DNA from: Psychrobacter sp. MF31
Lineage (GTDB): Bacteria; Pseudomonadota; Gammaproteobacteria; Pseudomonadales; Moraxellaceae
Assembly (NCBI RefSeq): GCF_012847335.1
Contig: NZ_JABBDX010000005.1
Location: 178,333 to 242,332 of the forward strand
Direction of reading: 5' to 3'
DNA: 64,000 nt
Below, one piece after another: positions 46,882-56,473 of this stretch. The translations under genes and the position numbers were made by a program. Every line of letters starts with the position of its first letter. The first letter of the stretch is position 1. The notes below the pieces were generated by a model. That model was not told where the DNA came from and made no database searches. It saw nothing but the letters and a program-made list of their open reading frames with translations.

Positions 46882-47238
46882 AAGGCGTCCTTTTTAAAAA
46901 AGTTGTTATAATTTTACAACATCATCGTCTTGATCATTGGAAAGCTAGCCAATTTAAGGTTGATGCTTGATTTTTTCAATAGTTTTAAAAATATGTTATT
47001 AAAAATAGCGTTTTGACAACTTTTACTACCGCAAATTTTATAAAATTAAGGGTAACGACACAAGAAAGCTTTTATCTTAACGTAATTCCGCCAAAGAAGC
47101 GTACAAAAACGGTGAAATTGCGGCGATAAATTAAAGCTAATCGTGCTTTGAGCGGCTATAATTGCTAACCAACCTGCTAAATAAAAAAACACCTGCGTTT
47201 TGCAAGTGTTTTTTAGCCGATCACTGCTTATTTTGCCG
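46882..47238. other. Intergenic region between the amino acid transporter and the PepSY gene
   Basis: 357 nt. It carries the promoter of the amino acid transporter operon and the terminator of the PepSY gene (47183-47214). No coding signal is seen. Confidence 0.5.
47183..47214 (-). terminator. Terminator of the PepSY-repeat gene
   Basis: AAAAACACCTGC pairs with GCAAGTGTTTTT (one mismatch) around a 4-5-nt loop, with a T run on the minus strand about 25 nt beyond the stop codon. Confidence 0.8.
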
Positions 47239-47835
47239 TTAGTTTTTTACTTTAGTTTTAAAGACTTGCCCTGAATTGGCATCCATGCTCAGCTCAGTAA
47301 TTTGATTGCCTTTGAGCACTTCAATTTCATAATAGCTTGGATGGGCGTTGTAATCGCGGTCGTTTTTAAACTCAATTTCCATCACGCGACCCCCAGAGTG
47401 CTTTTCGGCGCGGTTGATGGCATTCATGATATTAATTTTAGCCTTAAGCTGCGTTTGATAGTCGCTAATATCGCCGCTATCTAAGCGCTCGCTGTCTTTA
47501 CTGATAACTTGTCCGGTCAGCGCGTCAATTTTGGTTTCATAATTTTGAGTGGCAGAACTAAACTCAATCTCATAAACGCCGCCTTTTGTTTTGCTGTCAT
47601 CATCATCAAATTCAGCGCTGACTAAAGTGCCTTTAGAATGCTTACTGGCAATATTTATGGCTTGTTTTAGACTGACTTTGGCAGCTTTTGCCGCGCGAAC
47701 TTCGCTTGATTCATGAGCAGGTTTGGTTGACGCCGTGGCGCTGTAGGCACTGATGCTAAAAGCACTCACCGACAATCCCAAACAAAGCGCTGTACTTATG
47801 GTTTTAATTGCTGAATGCTTAACAGTATGAGTCAT
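47239..47835 (-). CDS. Periplasmic protein with two PepSY domains
   Basis: Secreted or periplasmic protein of 198 residues. The signal peptide (TISTALCLGLSVSAFSISAYSATA) is followed by two PepSY repeats: SLKQAINIASKHSKGTLVSAEFDDDD...TKIDALTGQVIS and NIMNAINRAEKHSGGRVMEIEFKND...LSMDANSGQVFK. PepSY domains often inhibit peptidases or bind peptide substrates. I start at the ATG giving MTHTVKHS with AGGA upstream; the frame is open 26 codons further. It is unrelated in position to the iron-linked PepSY gene. Confidence 0.8.
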   Translation of the reverse strand: MTHTVKHSAIKTISTALCLGLSVSAFSISAYSATASTKPAHESSEVRAAKAAKVSLKQAINIASKHSKGTLVSAEFDDDDSKTKGGVYEIEFSSATQNYETKIDALTGQVISKDSERLDSGDISDYQTQLKAKINIMNAINRAEKHSGGRVMEIEFKNDRDYNAHPSYYEIEVLKGNQITELSMDANSGQVFKTKVKN

Positions 47836-48048
47836 GAGTGGACATCCTAATTTAGAGTAGTTGCGTTTATCATAATGAATTTTTGGCTTTTTTTTACAAT
47901 AAAAAGGTATCATCGTGTAGCAGAATGTTTTTTATAGTCATAATAAACTTTTTGGCTGTTTTTCACGTTATCTTCCAACCAAAGTAACGCAAATTTAATA
48001 ATAAAATCAAAAATTAGCTCAATTTATTACAAGGTTCAATTTGCTTTT

Positions 48049-48900
48049 ATGACCAACTTATCCCGCCACTCGCCTGCGTTTTTAGCCGCGATTTCGGATG
48101 AAGAAATCTTTCATCATCACCCTGCAAACTTTTCGCAAAACCAAACCCTTCAAGCCAAAAGTCATGCCAAAGATGCCTTTTTAAGTTTGCCTTTGGTCAC
48201 GCAAACTGCTCTACTTAAGCAGCAGCGCATTGTTTGTATTGCCAATAATCCGTCGATTTCGACAACCACGCTTGACAGATTACTTAAACCTACGGACATT
48301 GTAGTGCTGTTTAATCATTTTATTCATGCTGACTTTTTTACGGATCATGATTGCGCAAAATTATTGCCAAAGCTTTTATTTTTTCGGCAGATTGGGAGTA
48401 GTAATTTACATTTTGGTATGCCGCCGCGAAGCAACCATGTCAATCATATTGAAACGATGCAATCGCAAGCGCCTGTTGGGATGATGTTTGCTAATATTCC
48501 TTACCAATTTCCAACCCCAAACGACGACCCACGACCAAGTGACGATCCCATCACCAAATTTAGGCAATTGAGCGTGCCTGCGGCTATGAAATCAGCAATT
48601 ATGTCTCAAAATCACTGCCGCGTATTGCCCGAAACGCATGCGGTGGTAAGCGATTACCCGATCTTTAGCCACATTCACTCCTCAGCGCCAACGTCCGGAT
48701 TTTTGCTTTATCGTTTGCTGCTCGCTGCGCGCTATCATGTCAAACAAGAAAAAAAAGCTGCGAATCTTATGACCATGATTATGCTTGGGTTTAATGATGA
48801 GGACAAAACAGGCTACTTTTGGGAAGGTCACAACTGGCAGTTTGAGCGCTTTGAGCTTGCCAATCCACCCGCAGGCGTTAAGCGCATTAACCAATATTGA
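48049..48900 (+). CDS. Hypothetical protein, possibly sialyltransferase-like
   Basis: A 283-residue cytoplasmic protein without signal or membrane segment. RIVCIANNPSISTTTLDRLLKPTDIVVLFNHF resembles the opening strand of GT29/GT42-type enzymes (GNGPS, then D..V.FN), and FSHIHSSAPTSGFLLYRLLL resembles their Ser-rich helix. The similarity is weak and judged by eye. It lies convergent to the glycosyltransferase cluster, 15 nt from its last gene, which supports a role in glycan assembly. If not a glycosyltransferase, its function is unknown. Confidence 0.55.
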   Translation: MTNLSRHSPAFLAAISDEEIFHHHPANFSQNQTLQAKSHAKDAFLSLPLVTQTALLKQQRIVCIANNPSISTTTLDRLLKPTDIVVLFNHFIHADFFTDHDCAKLLPKLLFFRQIGSSNLHFGMPPRSNHVNHIETMQSQAPVGMMFANIPYQFPTPNDDPRPSDDPITKFRQLSVPAAMKSAIMSQNHCRVLPETHAVVSDYPIFSHIHSSAPTSGFLLYRLLLAARYHVKQEKKAANLMTMIMLGFNDEDKTGYFWEGHNWQFERFELANPPAGVKRINQY

Positions 48901-48915
48901 GATTGATAGTCCGCC

Positions 48916-49869
48916 TCAAACAAAAGGCGCATCAGGATGATGAGCCGCTTGAATCTGAGCTTTGGTGGGCAGTTTTTGGATGACAATCGGCGTGGACTTT
49001 GCCGCTGACCAGTCAATCAGCTGCAATTGAGCAAATTCAGACAACCATCCCGACATTGCCCAATGCTGCCATTTGTCATAAAAGCGGTTGGCATTGACCA
49101 CGATGCTGCCCAAATGGTTAAGCGGTGGTCGATAAACGCTGTGCTGCTGATGATAAACGACATCATCAGTCAAATAAAAATCGATGCCAAGCGCTTTTGC
49201 GCTAAAAGCAAAGTCGGTATCTTCCGCGCCATAGCCAATATAATCAGTATCAAAGCCGCCAATGCGTTCAAACTGATTGCGGGAAATGGCAAAGCATAAG
49301 CTCCAAAACGCGCCGTAATCTTCAGTAAGCAAAATGCCATGGTTGCTATCAGCTAGATTTTCAGCATCCTTGTTTTTATTAAAATTAAAACGGTAAGGAT
49401 TGAGGATAGAAAGCCGATTCAGCGTTGTCATTGCAAGCTTGCCTTGATTTAACTGCTTGGCTTCATTTTCTGACAGCGGTCGGGTTAAATAGCGCGGCTG
49501 CCCCATAAGTAAGGCTTTTGGATGATGTCTTAAGCGATTAAATAGGCTTTCAATAAAGTCATCAGCCACCAAACAATCGACATCTAAAAATATCAACGCG
49601 CTATTGGTGGCAGCAGCAGCGCCCAAATTACGGTTGCAGCCAATGTCAAATTTGGCGTTTGCTTTGGCAACTTGAGTTGGGATTTGCTTAATGGTTAAGT
49701 CATAACTTGCTAACACTTTTGCTTCCGCATCATCATTAACGATGATCACTTCACTTGGGATAGCGCTTGCAGTTGCAAGGCTTGAGAGCAAATTATATAA
49801 ATGCGAATTGCGACCAAAACAGGTGGTAATGACGCTAACTGGAAGTATTTTTTGATTTACTTGTGACAT
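48916..49869 (-). CDS. Glycosyltransferase family 2 protein
   Basis: Cytoplasmic GT-A enzyme of 317 residues. It opens PVSVITTCFGRNSHLYNLLSSLA with VIIVNDDAE; the DxD region is ALIFLDVDCLVADDF, and the acceptor-side motif is GGFDTDYIGYGAEDTDFAFSAKALG, of the GT27-like C-terminal type. The sugar and acceptor are unknown. It is the distal gene of a four-gene run on the minus strand. Confidence 0.85.
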   Translation of the reverse strand: MSQVNQKILPVSVITTCFGRNSHLYNLLSSLATASAIPSEVIIVNDDAEAKVLASYDLTIKQIPTQVAKANAKFDIGCNRNLGAAAATNSALIFLDVDCLVADDFIESLFNRLRHHPKALLMGQPRYLTRPLSENEAKQLNQGKLAMTTLNRLSILNPYRFNFNKNKDAENLADSNHGILLTEDYGAFWSLCFAISRNQFERIGGFDTDYIGYGAEDTDFAFSAKALGIDFYLTDDVVYHQQHSVYRPPLNHLGSIVVNANRFYDKWQHWAMSGWLSEFAQLQLIDWSAAKSTPIVIQKLPTKAQIQAAHHPDAPFV

Positions 49870-49924
49870 GATTGCCTTGTTATATGATGATCGTTGTTCG
49901 CCGATTATTTAAATTATGATGAAC

Positions 49925-51151
49925 TTAGGATGTTGGCAATACTTTAAATTTGGGCAATAACCAATCCTCAAACCAAGCTTTAACTGAATTGCCTACTGCC
50001 AAGCTTGTCATGAAATCGACTGCCACTTTATTATCAAGGCTGTTGTCCAAAGCAGTTTGATCTTGCAAAGCTTTTGGTAGTAATTGCGCATCAAGCGTGG
50101 TTGAGTATGCCAAAAACTGTGACCAACTCATCGCGCGCTGCTGATTGATAAGCGCTGATGCCATGACTTGCTGCTCATCATGCGGTCGCTCATCAGGAAG
50201 CGCAACAAGCGGCGTTGGATATAAAACTGCTTGGGCAATGGCATTTAACCCACAAGCCATCAATAAATAATCGCTAAATGCAATAAATGGCGTAACGTCT
50301 GAAACGGTCGCGGCAATATCAACATAAGCTTTCGCCTCATTACTAATAGGACCCAGCGAAATAATTAATGCGTTTGACCACTGTTGTCGCAGTACTTGCA
50401 GTTTATCATCAATATTTTTATGACCGCCAAAGCCTTTAATGACGGTAATCAGCGCCGTTTTTTTAGCGATTAATGGCGTGTTATTGGCATGTTCTTGTTG
50501 GTATTGAGCGATTTTTTCAGGGTCTTGTTGGTTCAATGAATTATTTTCAGCAAGCTCATTAAGCGTCGCAAGAAACTGATCAAAGCAAGGAGTAACTTGA
50601 CAGCCTTGAGCTAAAAATCCTAAATAAAGCGTTTTTTGGCAAACCCAATCCGGCGTATGTTGCGCCTCAAAGGTTGCCGGATAAGGCGCAAGAAGCCCAA
50701 GCGCACCTGCAAAAGCATTTAGGTGCGGCAAATCATCACGATTTCCTGCCAACCGGACATACAAATACGGAATACTTGCCGCTCGGCAAAGCATAGCAAC
50801 CTCAACGCTTACATCAATAATCATCAAATCAATATTAAAACGCCGAATGCTGTCAAGCAGCTGCCAACTGCGTTCTTGAATATCAACATTACCTACAGGA
50901 GAATAATGCAGACTTTCTGGCATAAAATGGCGGCTTACGCGACCAGCAATCACCTCGTCTAAGCGCTCTTCTTCTGCTGCCAATCGCACAACTTGCGACT
51001 CATCAATCGTTGAAAAATTTGATTGCGCCGCGCTCAAGCTGGTAAAAACAATAATATTTTTTTGACCGTCTTTTGGCAATAACGCAGCAAGTTTTTCCGC
51101 TTGCCGGCAATGCCCTGAGCCGTGATGATGCGCATAATAGCCAATATTCAT
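49925..51151 (-). CDS. MurG-like (GT28/GT1 type) glycosyltransferase
   Basis: GT-B fold protein of 408 residues. The N-terminal strand-loop GYYAHHHGSGHCRQAEKLAALL is a typical nucleotide-sugar glycosyltransferase glycine loop. The C-terminal domain has DYLLMACGLNAIAQAVLYPTPLVALPDERPHDEQQVMASAL, the donor-binding part of MurG-like enzymes. Specificity is unknown. It lies between GT2 and GT4 genes with gaps below 60 nt. Confidence 0.8.
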   Translation of the reverse strand: MNIGYYAHHHGSGHCRQAEKLAALLPKDGQKNIIVFTSLSAAQSNFSTIDESQVVRLAAEEERLDEVIAGRVSRHFMPESLHYSPVGNVDIQERSWQLLDSIRRFNIDLMIIDVSVEVAMLCRAASIPYLYVRLAGNRDDLPHLNAFAGALGLLAPYPATFEAQHTPDWVCQKTLYLGFLAQGCQVTPCFDQFLATLNELAENNSLNQQDPEKIAQYQQEHANNTPLIAKKTALITVIKGFGGHKNIDDKLQVLRQQWSNALIISLGPISNEAKAYVDIAATVSDVTPFIAFSDYLLMACGLNAIAQAVLYPTPLVALPDERPHDEQQVMASALINQQRAMSWSQFLAYSTTLDAQLLPKALQDQTALDNSLDNKVAVDFMTSLAVGNSVKAWFEDWLLPKFKVLPTS

Positions 51152-51188
51152 ACTTAAAACTTCACCTTAATGTCTATGAATTTAGCTT

Positions 51189-52415
51189 TTAAGCTGAAGC
51201 TGCCGTATAAGCTTGCAAAACTGCTGAGTTATCAACTGTGTTTGGGGTTAATGGCTTGACCAATTGCGATATTGCTAATTTTTTTTGCAACGATTTTTGC
51301 GCTGTAGCAAAGTAAAGCTGTAAATAGCCCTCAACCATAGCAGCAACTGAGCAAAATTCTTCAGCGCGGCGGCGGCAATCAGCGCGAGAAATCGCCTTGA
51401 TGTTATCAAAAGCGGCAACAAATGCATCTTTGTCCATTTTAGGAACGATAATACCGGTTTTTTCGGTGATGATTTCTGAGCTTGCGCCAACCTCAAAGCC
51501 GATAACGGGCGTCCCGCAAGCTAAGCTTTCAGCTAAAGTTAAGCCATAAGGCTCATCCCAAGTGCTGGTAAATAGCATGGCGGTAGCTTGGGTTAAATAA
51601 TGATTGATTTCAGCTTTGGTTAAATGACCAACGTAATCAAAATATTTTGGCGCGCCATGTTGACCATCGGCTGCCAATAGCGGGGCTACTTTTTCATGAA
51701 AATAAGCTTCATTGCTTTTAGGTCCTGCGATAATCAAGCGTTTGTTCGCAGCTAAGCAATATTCCATTGCCAAATGCGTGCCTTTTTCAGGGCAAATGCG
51801 CCCAAACCAAAAATAAACCTCATCATTTATCAGTTGGATATTGGCAGTAAAGTTATCGACCTCAATGCCGTTATAAACCACATTTGAGGGAACAAACGGC
51901 GCAAATACATGCTGTTGATAGCGACTGACGGCGGTAAATTGCGTTGTCGTTCCCAATTGCAGCGTTAACAATGCCAAGCGCAATTGCGGCAAATTGGGCG
52001 TGTGAAAAGTGCTAAAAAAGCGCTCGCCAAACGCCTGCCCCATAAGCATCGGCACATGATGCAAACTGTGATTGTGAATGATATCAAAAGGCTTTAGCTG
52101 GTCGCGCTCAATAAGATCGCGCATCGCAGCCTGATATGCCAAATGCTGATAAACCTCATTCGGCGTCATTTCAAACAGATCAGCATCACCTTCTTTGGTC
52201 ATTGCCGACACTTCATCCCGAGATAACAGCGGCACCAATGTCGCTTGTGTTTGGCTATCGCGGTGAGCAAATAGCAGTACCTCATGACCTTGAGCGACCA
52301 GTTGGTTGCAAATAAGCTGAGTGATCATCTCAAGACCACCGGCAAAGGGCTCGGCAATCGGATATAAAGAATGGGCGATGATCGCAATTCGAAATTTAGC
52401 TAAAGGGGCGGTCAT
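51189..52415 (-). CDS. Glycosyltransferase family 4 protein
   Basis: GT-B retaining glycosyltransferase of 408 residues. N-terminal RIAIIAHSLYPIAEPFAGGLEMITQLI is the acceptor domain's glycine-rich loop; the donor domain has YFWFGRICPEKGTHLAMEYC and the E-x7-E motif EPYGLTLAESLACGTPVIGF. Start context is ordinary. Sugar and acceptor are unknown; it is the second gene of the run. Confidence 0.88.
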   Translation of the reverse strand: MTAPLAKFRIAIIAHSLYPIAEPFAGGLEMITQLICNQLVAQGHEVLLFAHRDSQTQATLVPLLSRDEVSAMTKEGDADLFEMTPNEVYQHLAYQAAMRDLIERDQLKPFDIIHNHSLHHVPMLMGQAFGERFFSTFHTPNLPQLRLALLTLQLGTTTQFTAVSRYQQHVFAPFVPSNVVYNGIEVDNFTANIQLINDEVYFWFGRICPEKGTHLAMEYCLAANKRLIIAGPKSNEAYFHEKVAPLLAADGQHGAPKYFDYVGHLTKAEINHYLTQATAMLFTSTWDEPYGLTLAESLACGTPVIGFEVGASSEIITEKTGIIVPKMDKDAFVAAFDNIKAISRADCRRRAEEFCSVAAMVEGYLQLYFATAQKSLQKKLAISQLVKPLTPNTVDNSAVLQAYTAASA

Positions 52416-52485
52416 AAATTATGAGAATCCTAAAAGATTAAGTTGGTAAAGGTAATTTAAAAAGGCAAACGGTTAACCAAATCCG

Positions 52486-54120
52486 CTAAAAATTAACCGC
52501 TTGATCCGGTTCAGCGTTAATATCATGGTCAAAATCTTGCTTAACTGCCGATTTAGCACGTTTATAGGATCCAGAGTGACCCAATTTTTCTAAGTTGATA
52601 AACGGCTCAGAATTGGCAGCGATCAATTGCTCATAAGATGGGCGATAGCCAAAACGTTCAGGAATGGTCGGTTTCGCCTGATATTGATACTCAGCAGTCT
52701 CTGTTAACTCAATTTTATTAGTATCGTTAATCTCATCTACCTTTTTATAATTGCTTAAAATGAGCGTTGCTGACCAAAGTTTTAACACGCAAATCGATAC
52801 TGCCAAAACAAATAAAACAGGAGAATACAGCGGCGAAAACGGAGCCACCGAAATGGCAGTAATTAGGTTTAATATCAAAATGGATTTTGGCAACGCTTTA
52901 AGGTTATTGATAAGCAGTGCAAAGTTTGATTGCGTATCAACTTGCTTTGGCGTACAAATAAACGGCTTATCGCGACCCCAAAGCACCGGCAGCCAAGACA
53001 ATGCCCCAAACTCCCAAAAGTTTAAATGCAGCGCCCAAACCTTTAATCGTTGAGCAACGGTTGGTGTTGCTTGCGCTTCATTGGGCTTGGCAAGGGGCGC
53101 GTTATCGCTTAAATACGCCCAAAGCCTGCGGCTCAAAAACACGCCGTAACCGGCATAAACGATAAATAAAGGCAGCAACAAGCGGCTCATATCTATTGCA
53201 GCTTGCGACAATAGCGCTGACACCATCACCAAAACCGTGATGGCTTGAAGTAAGATAAATATTCCTGTGAAATTAACCCAAGCGCTTAATTGTGAAAAAT
53301 GAGCGCGAAAGTCTGCCAATTGCTGCTTAAATGATGCCGCTGATGGCAACTCAGGATGGGCTTTATGAATAGCAAAATAGCCGGATAATACCTGCATATT
53401 GCCATAAATCCAGCGCTGACGCTGCTTAACCAAATCACTAAGCGTCATGGGCAGCAGCCCCGTCGCAATCACTTTGGGAATAAATCGGCTTTTTAACCCG
53501 CGCTTGTGCATCAAAACGCCAAGCTGGGCGTCTTCCGTGATTGACGCTCCCGACCAGCCGCCCAAACTTATTAGATCCTCACGGTGTAAAACGGCATAAG
53601 TTCCAGTGGAAAGCACGCGCTGCTGGTTAAATTGACGATAAATATGATGGTTAAAATAGTGATTCAGCTCACCATGAACCTGTTTCATACCAGCATCACG
53701 GTAGAACTGTGGAAACTGCAACAATGAATGCTCAGGAAATTGCTCAATAGCATGGACAATCTCGAACCTTGCCTGCGGCAGCGCTTGATAATCACTATCC
53801 ACCACCACAATATGACTGCAATTGGCATCCATTAGCTCAAGTGCTAAATTGAGTGCCCCTGCTTTAAATCCTGAAATTTTATCAATATGATAAAAATGAA
53901 CGTTTAGTTTTGGGTCTAGGTTTTGGCAAAAATTTGCCAGCGGTTCGTAAAGCTCTTTTTTTGTATTGTTATTATCAATAATTAAAATTTCATCCTCTGC
54001 TGCTTTGGTGACGATCAGCGATTTGATCGTCTCAATCACCAATTGCGGTGGCTCAGCACAAGTCATCAGCTGGAAGCTTAAGCGTACAGAATCCGCTTTT
54101 TTTGAATATAAAGTGGTCAT
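52486..54120 (-). CDS. Membrane glycosyltransferase family 2 protein (processive type)
   Basis: Inner-membrane protein of 544 residues with a cytoplasmic GT-A domain: EILIIDNNNT, HIVVVDSDYQALP (DxD), SITEDAQLGVLMHKRG (TED) and QRQRWIYGN (QxxRW). Several hydrophobic segments follow (FILLQAITVLVMVSALL, LFIVYAGYGVFL, LYSPVLFVLAVSICVL). TED and QxxRW motifs are those of cellulose- and chitin-synthase-like enzymes, so a processive polysaccharide or glycolipid synthesis is possible. A polar C-tail closes the protein. It is the first gene of the minus-strand cluster. Confidence 0.85.
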   Translation of the reverse strand: MTTLYSKKADSVRLSFQLMTCAEPPQLVIETIKSLIVTKAAEDEILIIDNNNTKKELYEPLANFCQNLDPKLNVHFYHIDKISGFKAGALNLALELMDANCSHIVVVDSDYQALPQARFEIVHAIEQFPEHSLLQFPQFYRDAGMKQVHGELNHYFNHHIYRQFNQQRVLSTGTYAVLHREDLISLGGWSGASITEDAQLGVLMHKRGLKSRFIPKVIATGLLPMTLSDLVKQRQRWIYGNMQVLSGYFAIHKAHPELPSAASFKQQLADFRAHFSQLSAWVNFTGIFILLQAITVLVMVSALLSQAAIDMSRLLLPLFIVYAGYGVFLSRRLWAYLSDNAPLAKPNEAQATPTVAQRLKVWALHLNFWEFGALSWLPVLWGRDKPFICTPKQVDTQSNFALLINNLKALPKSILILNLITAISVAPFSPLYSPVLFVLAVSICVLKLWSATLILSNYKKVDEINDTNKIELTETAEYQYQAKPTIPERFGYRPSYEQLIAANSEPFINLEKLGHSGSYKRAKSAVKQDFDHDINAEPDQAVNF

Positions 54121-54461
54121 TCTTGATCCCTAAATAAAGGTATTATCGCCGCCAAAATAATTAACAATATTTTGATAATTATCCGTAAGGAAATAATCCA
54201 TTCAATAATAGGGGAAATCGCAATGATTAATTACTGATACTCTGTATTGAAATTAACAATAATGTTAAACCCTGTAATTAGTGTAAAAAACTGTGATAAA
54301 TTAACCATTTATCGTCCGATAAGTCTTAGCTTGCGTCTTTTTATCATTTATAGAAATTTAACTCTTAAGTTAAAAAGTATTTATCAAACCAAAAAAAACC
54401 GCAACTGGAAGTACCAATTGCGGCATTATAGCTAAAAATAACTGGGCAAATTTATAGTAAA
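54121..54461. other. Intergenic region between the glycosyltransferase cluster and gdhA
   Basis: 341 nt, very AT-rich. It contains the presumed promoter of the glycosyltransferase operon and the gdhA terminator. I reject a 62-codon plus-strand ORF in it as non-coding. Confidence 0.5.
54391..54424 (-). terminator. Terminator of gdhA
   Basis: CCGCAA-TGG pairs with CCA-TTGCGG around a 5-nt loop; on the minus strand it is followed by eight T, about 40 nt beyond the gdhA stop. Confidence 0.88.
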
Positions 54462-55808
54462 TTAGTTTAAGATACCATAAGCAACGAGCGCATCAGCAAC
54501 CCGTTTAAACCCTACAATATTTGCGCCTGCCATATAGTCAATATAGCCGTTGTCCGTTTGACCGTAACGCTCTGAAGCTTCCGCTGAGCTGTCATGAATG
54601 TCTTTCATGATCGCTTTTAGCTGATTGTCAACTTCTTCAAAGGTTTTGTACTGACGAACAGAGTTTTGCGACATCTCGATTGCCGAAACGGCAACGCCGC
54701 CTGCATTTGCTGCTTTACCTGGTGCGTAGTGAACGCGCTGCTCGCGGACATAGTCGATCGCTTCAGCCGTTAAAGGCATATTTGCGCCTTCAACGATATA
54801 TTTGATGCCGTTTTCAACCATTTTTTTGGCGTCATCTTCAGTCACTTCGTTTTGCGTTGCTGAAGGGATGGCGATGTCAGCTTTAATAAACCAAGGCTTT
54901 TCTTTAGCATGCCATTCGCCGCCAAAGATATCTATATAAGCCGCTAATGGTTTGCTTTGTTCTTTTTGAACTTTTAACCAATCGATTTTTTCTTGGTTAA
55001 ATCCATTGGCATCATAAAGCGTACCTTGTGAGTCCGAAACGCTCAGCACAGTTGCGCCAAGCATGTGGGCTTTTTCAGCAGCATGAAGGGATACGTTACC
55101 TGCGCCTGATACCAAAACGCGCTTGCCTTTGATGCTGTCGCCTTGAACTTCAAGCATACTTTCTAAAAAGTAAACCGCGCCGTAGCCTGTAGCTTCGGTT
55201 CGCATTAAGCTGCCGCCAAAGCCTACGCCTTTTCCGGTCAATACGCCGCCTGATTCGCGAGTTAGGTTTTTGTACATGGCGTACATGTAACTCACTTCAC
55301 GACCGCCAACACCGATGTCACCGGCTGGAACGTCCATATCTTTACTAACGTAAGGATATAATTCACGCATGAAGGCATAACAAAAGCGGCGAATTTCGCT
55401 TTCAGATTTGCCTTTAGGGTCAAAATCTGAACCGCCTTTACCGCCGCCAATAGGCAATCCGGTCAAAGCATTTTTAAAAATCTGCTCAAATCCTAAAAAC
55501 TTTAATACAGACTGGTTAACAGTTGGGTGAAAACGAAGACCGCCTTTGTAAGGTCCTAAGGCGTTACTGAACTGGACACGCCAGCCGCGGTTGACTTGAA
55601 TCTCACCTTGATCATTTTCCCAGTTAATGCGAAAAGCAAATACGCGATCAGGCTCGGTCAAACGCTCAAATATTTTTAGGGTTTCATACTCAGGGTGAGC
55701 ATCGTATAAAGGCTTGATGGTAATGGCAACTTCTTTAACGGCTTGGATGAATTCTGGCTGATGCGCATAATTGGCTTCAACTTTTTCGATGGCCTGACTG
55801 ATACTCAT
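54462..55808 (-). CDS. gdhA: NADP-type glutamate dehydrogenase
   Basis: Cytoplasmic enzyme aminating 2-oxoglutarate to glutamate. The 448-residue protein is one residue longer than E. coli GdhA. Motifs are GLPIGGGKGGSDFDPKGKS (catalytic Lys), GRDVPAGDIGVGGREV-like VPAGDIGVGGREVSYMY and the Rossmann loop VLVSGAGNVSLHAAE. GGAAG lies close to the ATG. Its upstream region contains an unusual inverted repeat near the start. Confidence 0.96.
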   Translation of the reverse strand: MSISQAIEKVEANYAHQPEFIQAVKEVAITIKPLYDAHPEYETLKIFERLTEPDRVFAFRINWENDQGEIQVNRGWRVQFSNALGPYKGGLRFHPTVNQSVLKFLGFEQIFKNALTGLPIGGGKGGSDFDPKGKSESEIRRFCYAFMRELYPYVSKDMDVPAGDIGVGGREVSYMYAMYKNLTRESGGVLTGKGVGFGGSLMRTEATGYGAVYFLESMLEVQGDSIKGKRVLVSGAGNVSLHAAEKAHMLGATVLSVSDSQGTLYDANGFNQEKIDWLKVQKEQSKPLAAYIDIFGGEWHAKEKPWFIKADIAIPSATQNEVTEDDAKKMVENGIKYIVEGANMPLTAEAIDYVREQRVHYAPGKAANAGGVAVSAIEMSQNSVRQYKTFEEVDNQLKAIMKDIHDSSAEASERYGQTDNGYIDYMAGANIVGFKRVADALVAYGILN

Positions 55809-56473
55809 ACATCTTCCTTAGCTGGATTATGGAGGGGTGGAACTTGCTTCCGGGCAATCTTAACGTGGGAGTAAGATTACGAATTCCGGTGCTGGTGAAA
55901 AGACAAACCCTTGATGTGACGCAATGTGCGCGAATTAAGAGTAGGCGGATTGAAAAGTTGGCAGGCTGATCACAGCTCAAGGCTGCTTTTTGGCATGATT
56001 CGATGGATTTTTGGCACGTTGTATTGGGATTTATTGTCATTAATACATGATAATAAATACAAGGCGCGTCAAGGCAATAGAACAATCCTTAGCATCATAC
56101 AAAATATCAAAGCGGTTGGAGGTCACATCGTGATGAGCCGCTTGGCTTTTCATAATTAATTTACACGCCTCATCAAAAATGTCAATCACAAACTTTGATT
56201 TCAGCAAAATTAATTTTAACAAATCGTTAACAAAGTGGTAGTATATCGATTGATTTAATAAACTTTAGTTATTATATTTTATAGCTATATTTGACAAGCG
56301 GTATTATTTCCATATTGAACGGCGTTTTTAGCGGTTTTTTATCATTTGTTATGCCACATTATATCAATGTTATGGCTAAATGATTATAATACTCGACCTT
56401 GGCACAAGACTATTTTTGAGTATTGTCAAAAACGGTTTTTTTCCATTTAACACTCAGTCATAGAGAAATTCTT
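55809..56473. other. Divergent control region between gdhA and the roadblock cluster
   Basis: 665 nt with no confident gene. A perfect inverted repeat AATCTTA/TAAGATT (55856-55862, 55872-55878) lies about 48 nt before gdhA and could be an operator or leader hairpin. Further right the DNA is AT-rich and contains one copy of an 18-nt repeat (56253-56270). A minus-strand frame across the gdhA leader shows no protein-like character. Confidence 0.5.
56253..56270 (+). repeat. 18-nt upstream repeat, copy A
   Basis: ATTTAATAAACTTTAGTT, identical to copy B at 57069-57086. Copy A is about 203 nt before the roadblock gene. Confidence 0.65.

Noticed and set aside
54247-54435. 62-codon plus-strand ORF between the glycosyltransferase cluster and gdhA
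   Set aside because: Composition follows the AT-rich spacer, it has no ribosome site and it runs across the gdhA terminator.
55777-56085. 102-codon minus-strand ORF across the gdhA start
   Set aside because: It overlaps gdhA in another frame, its product has no protein-like pattern and no ribosome site is seen.
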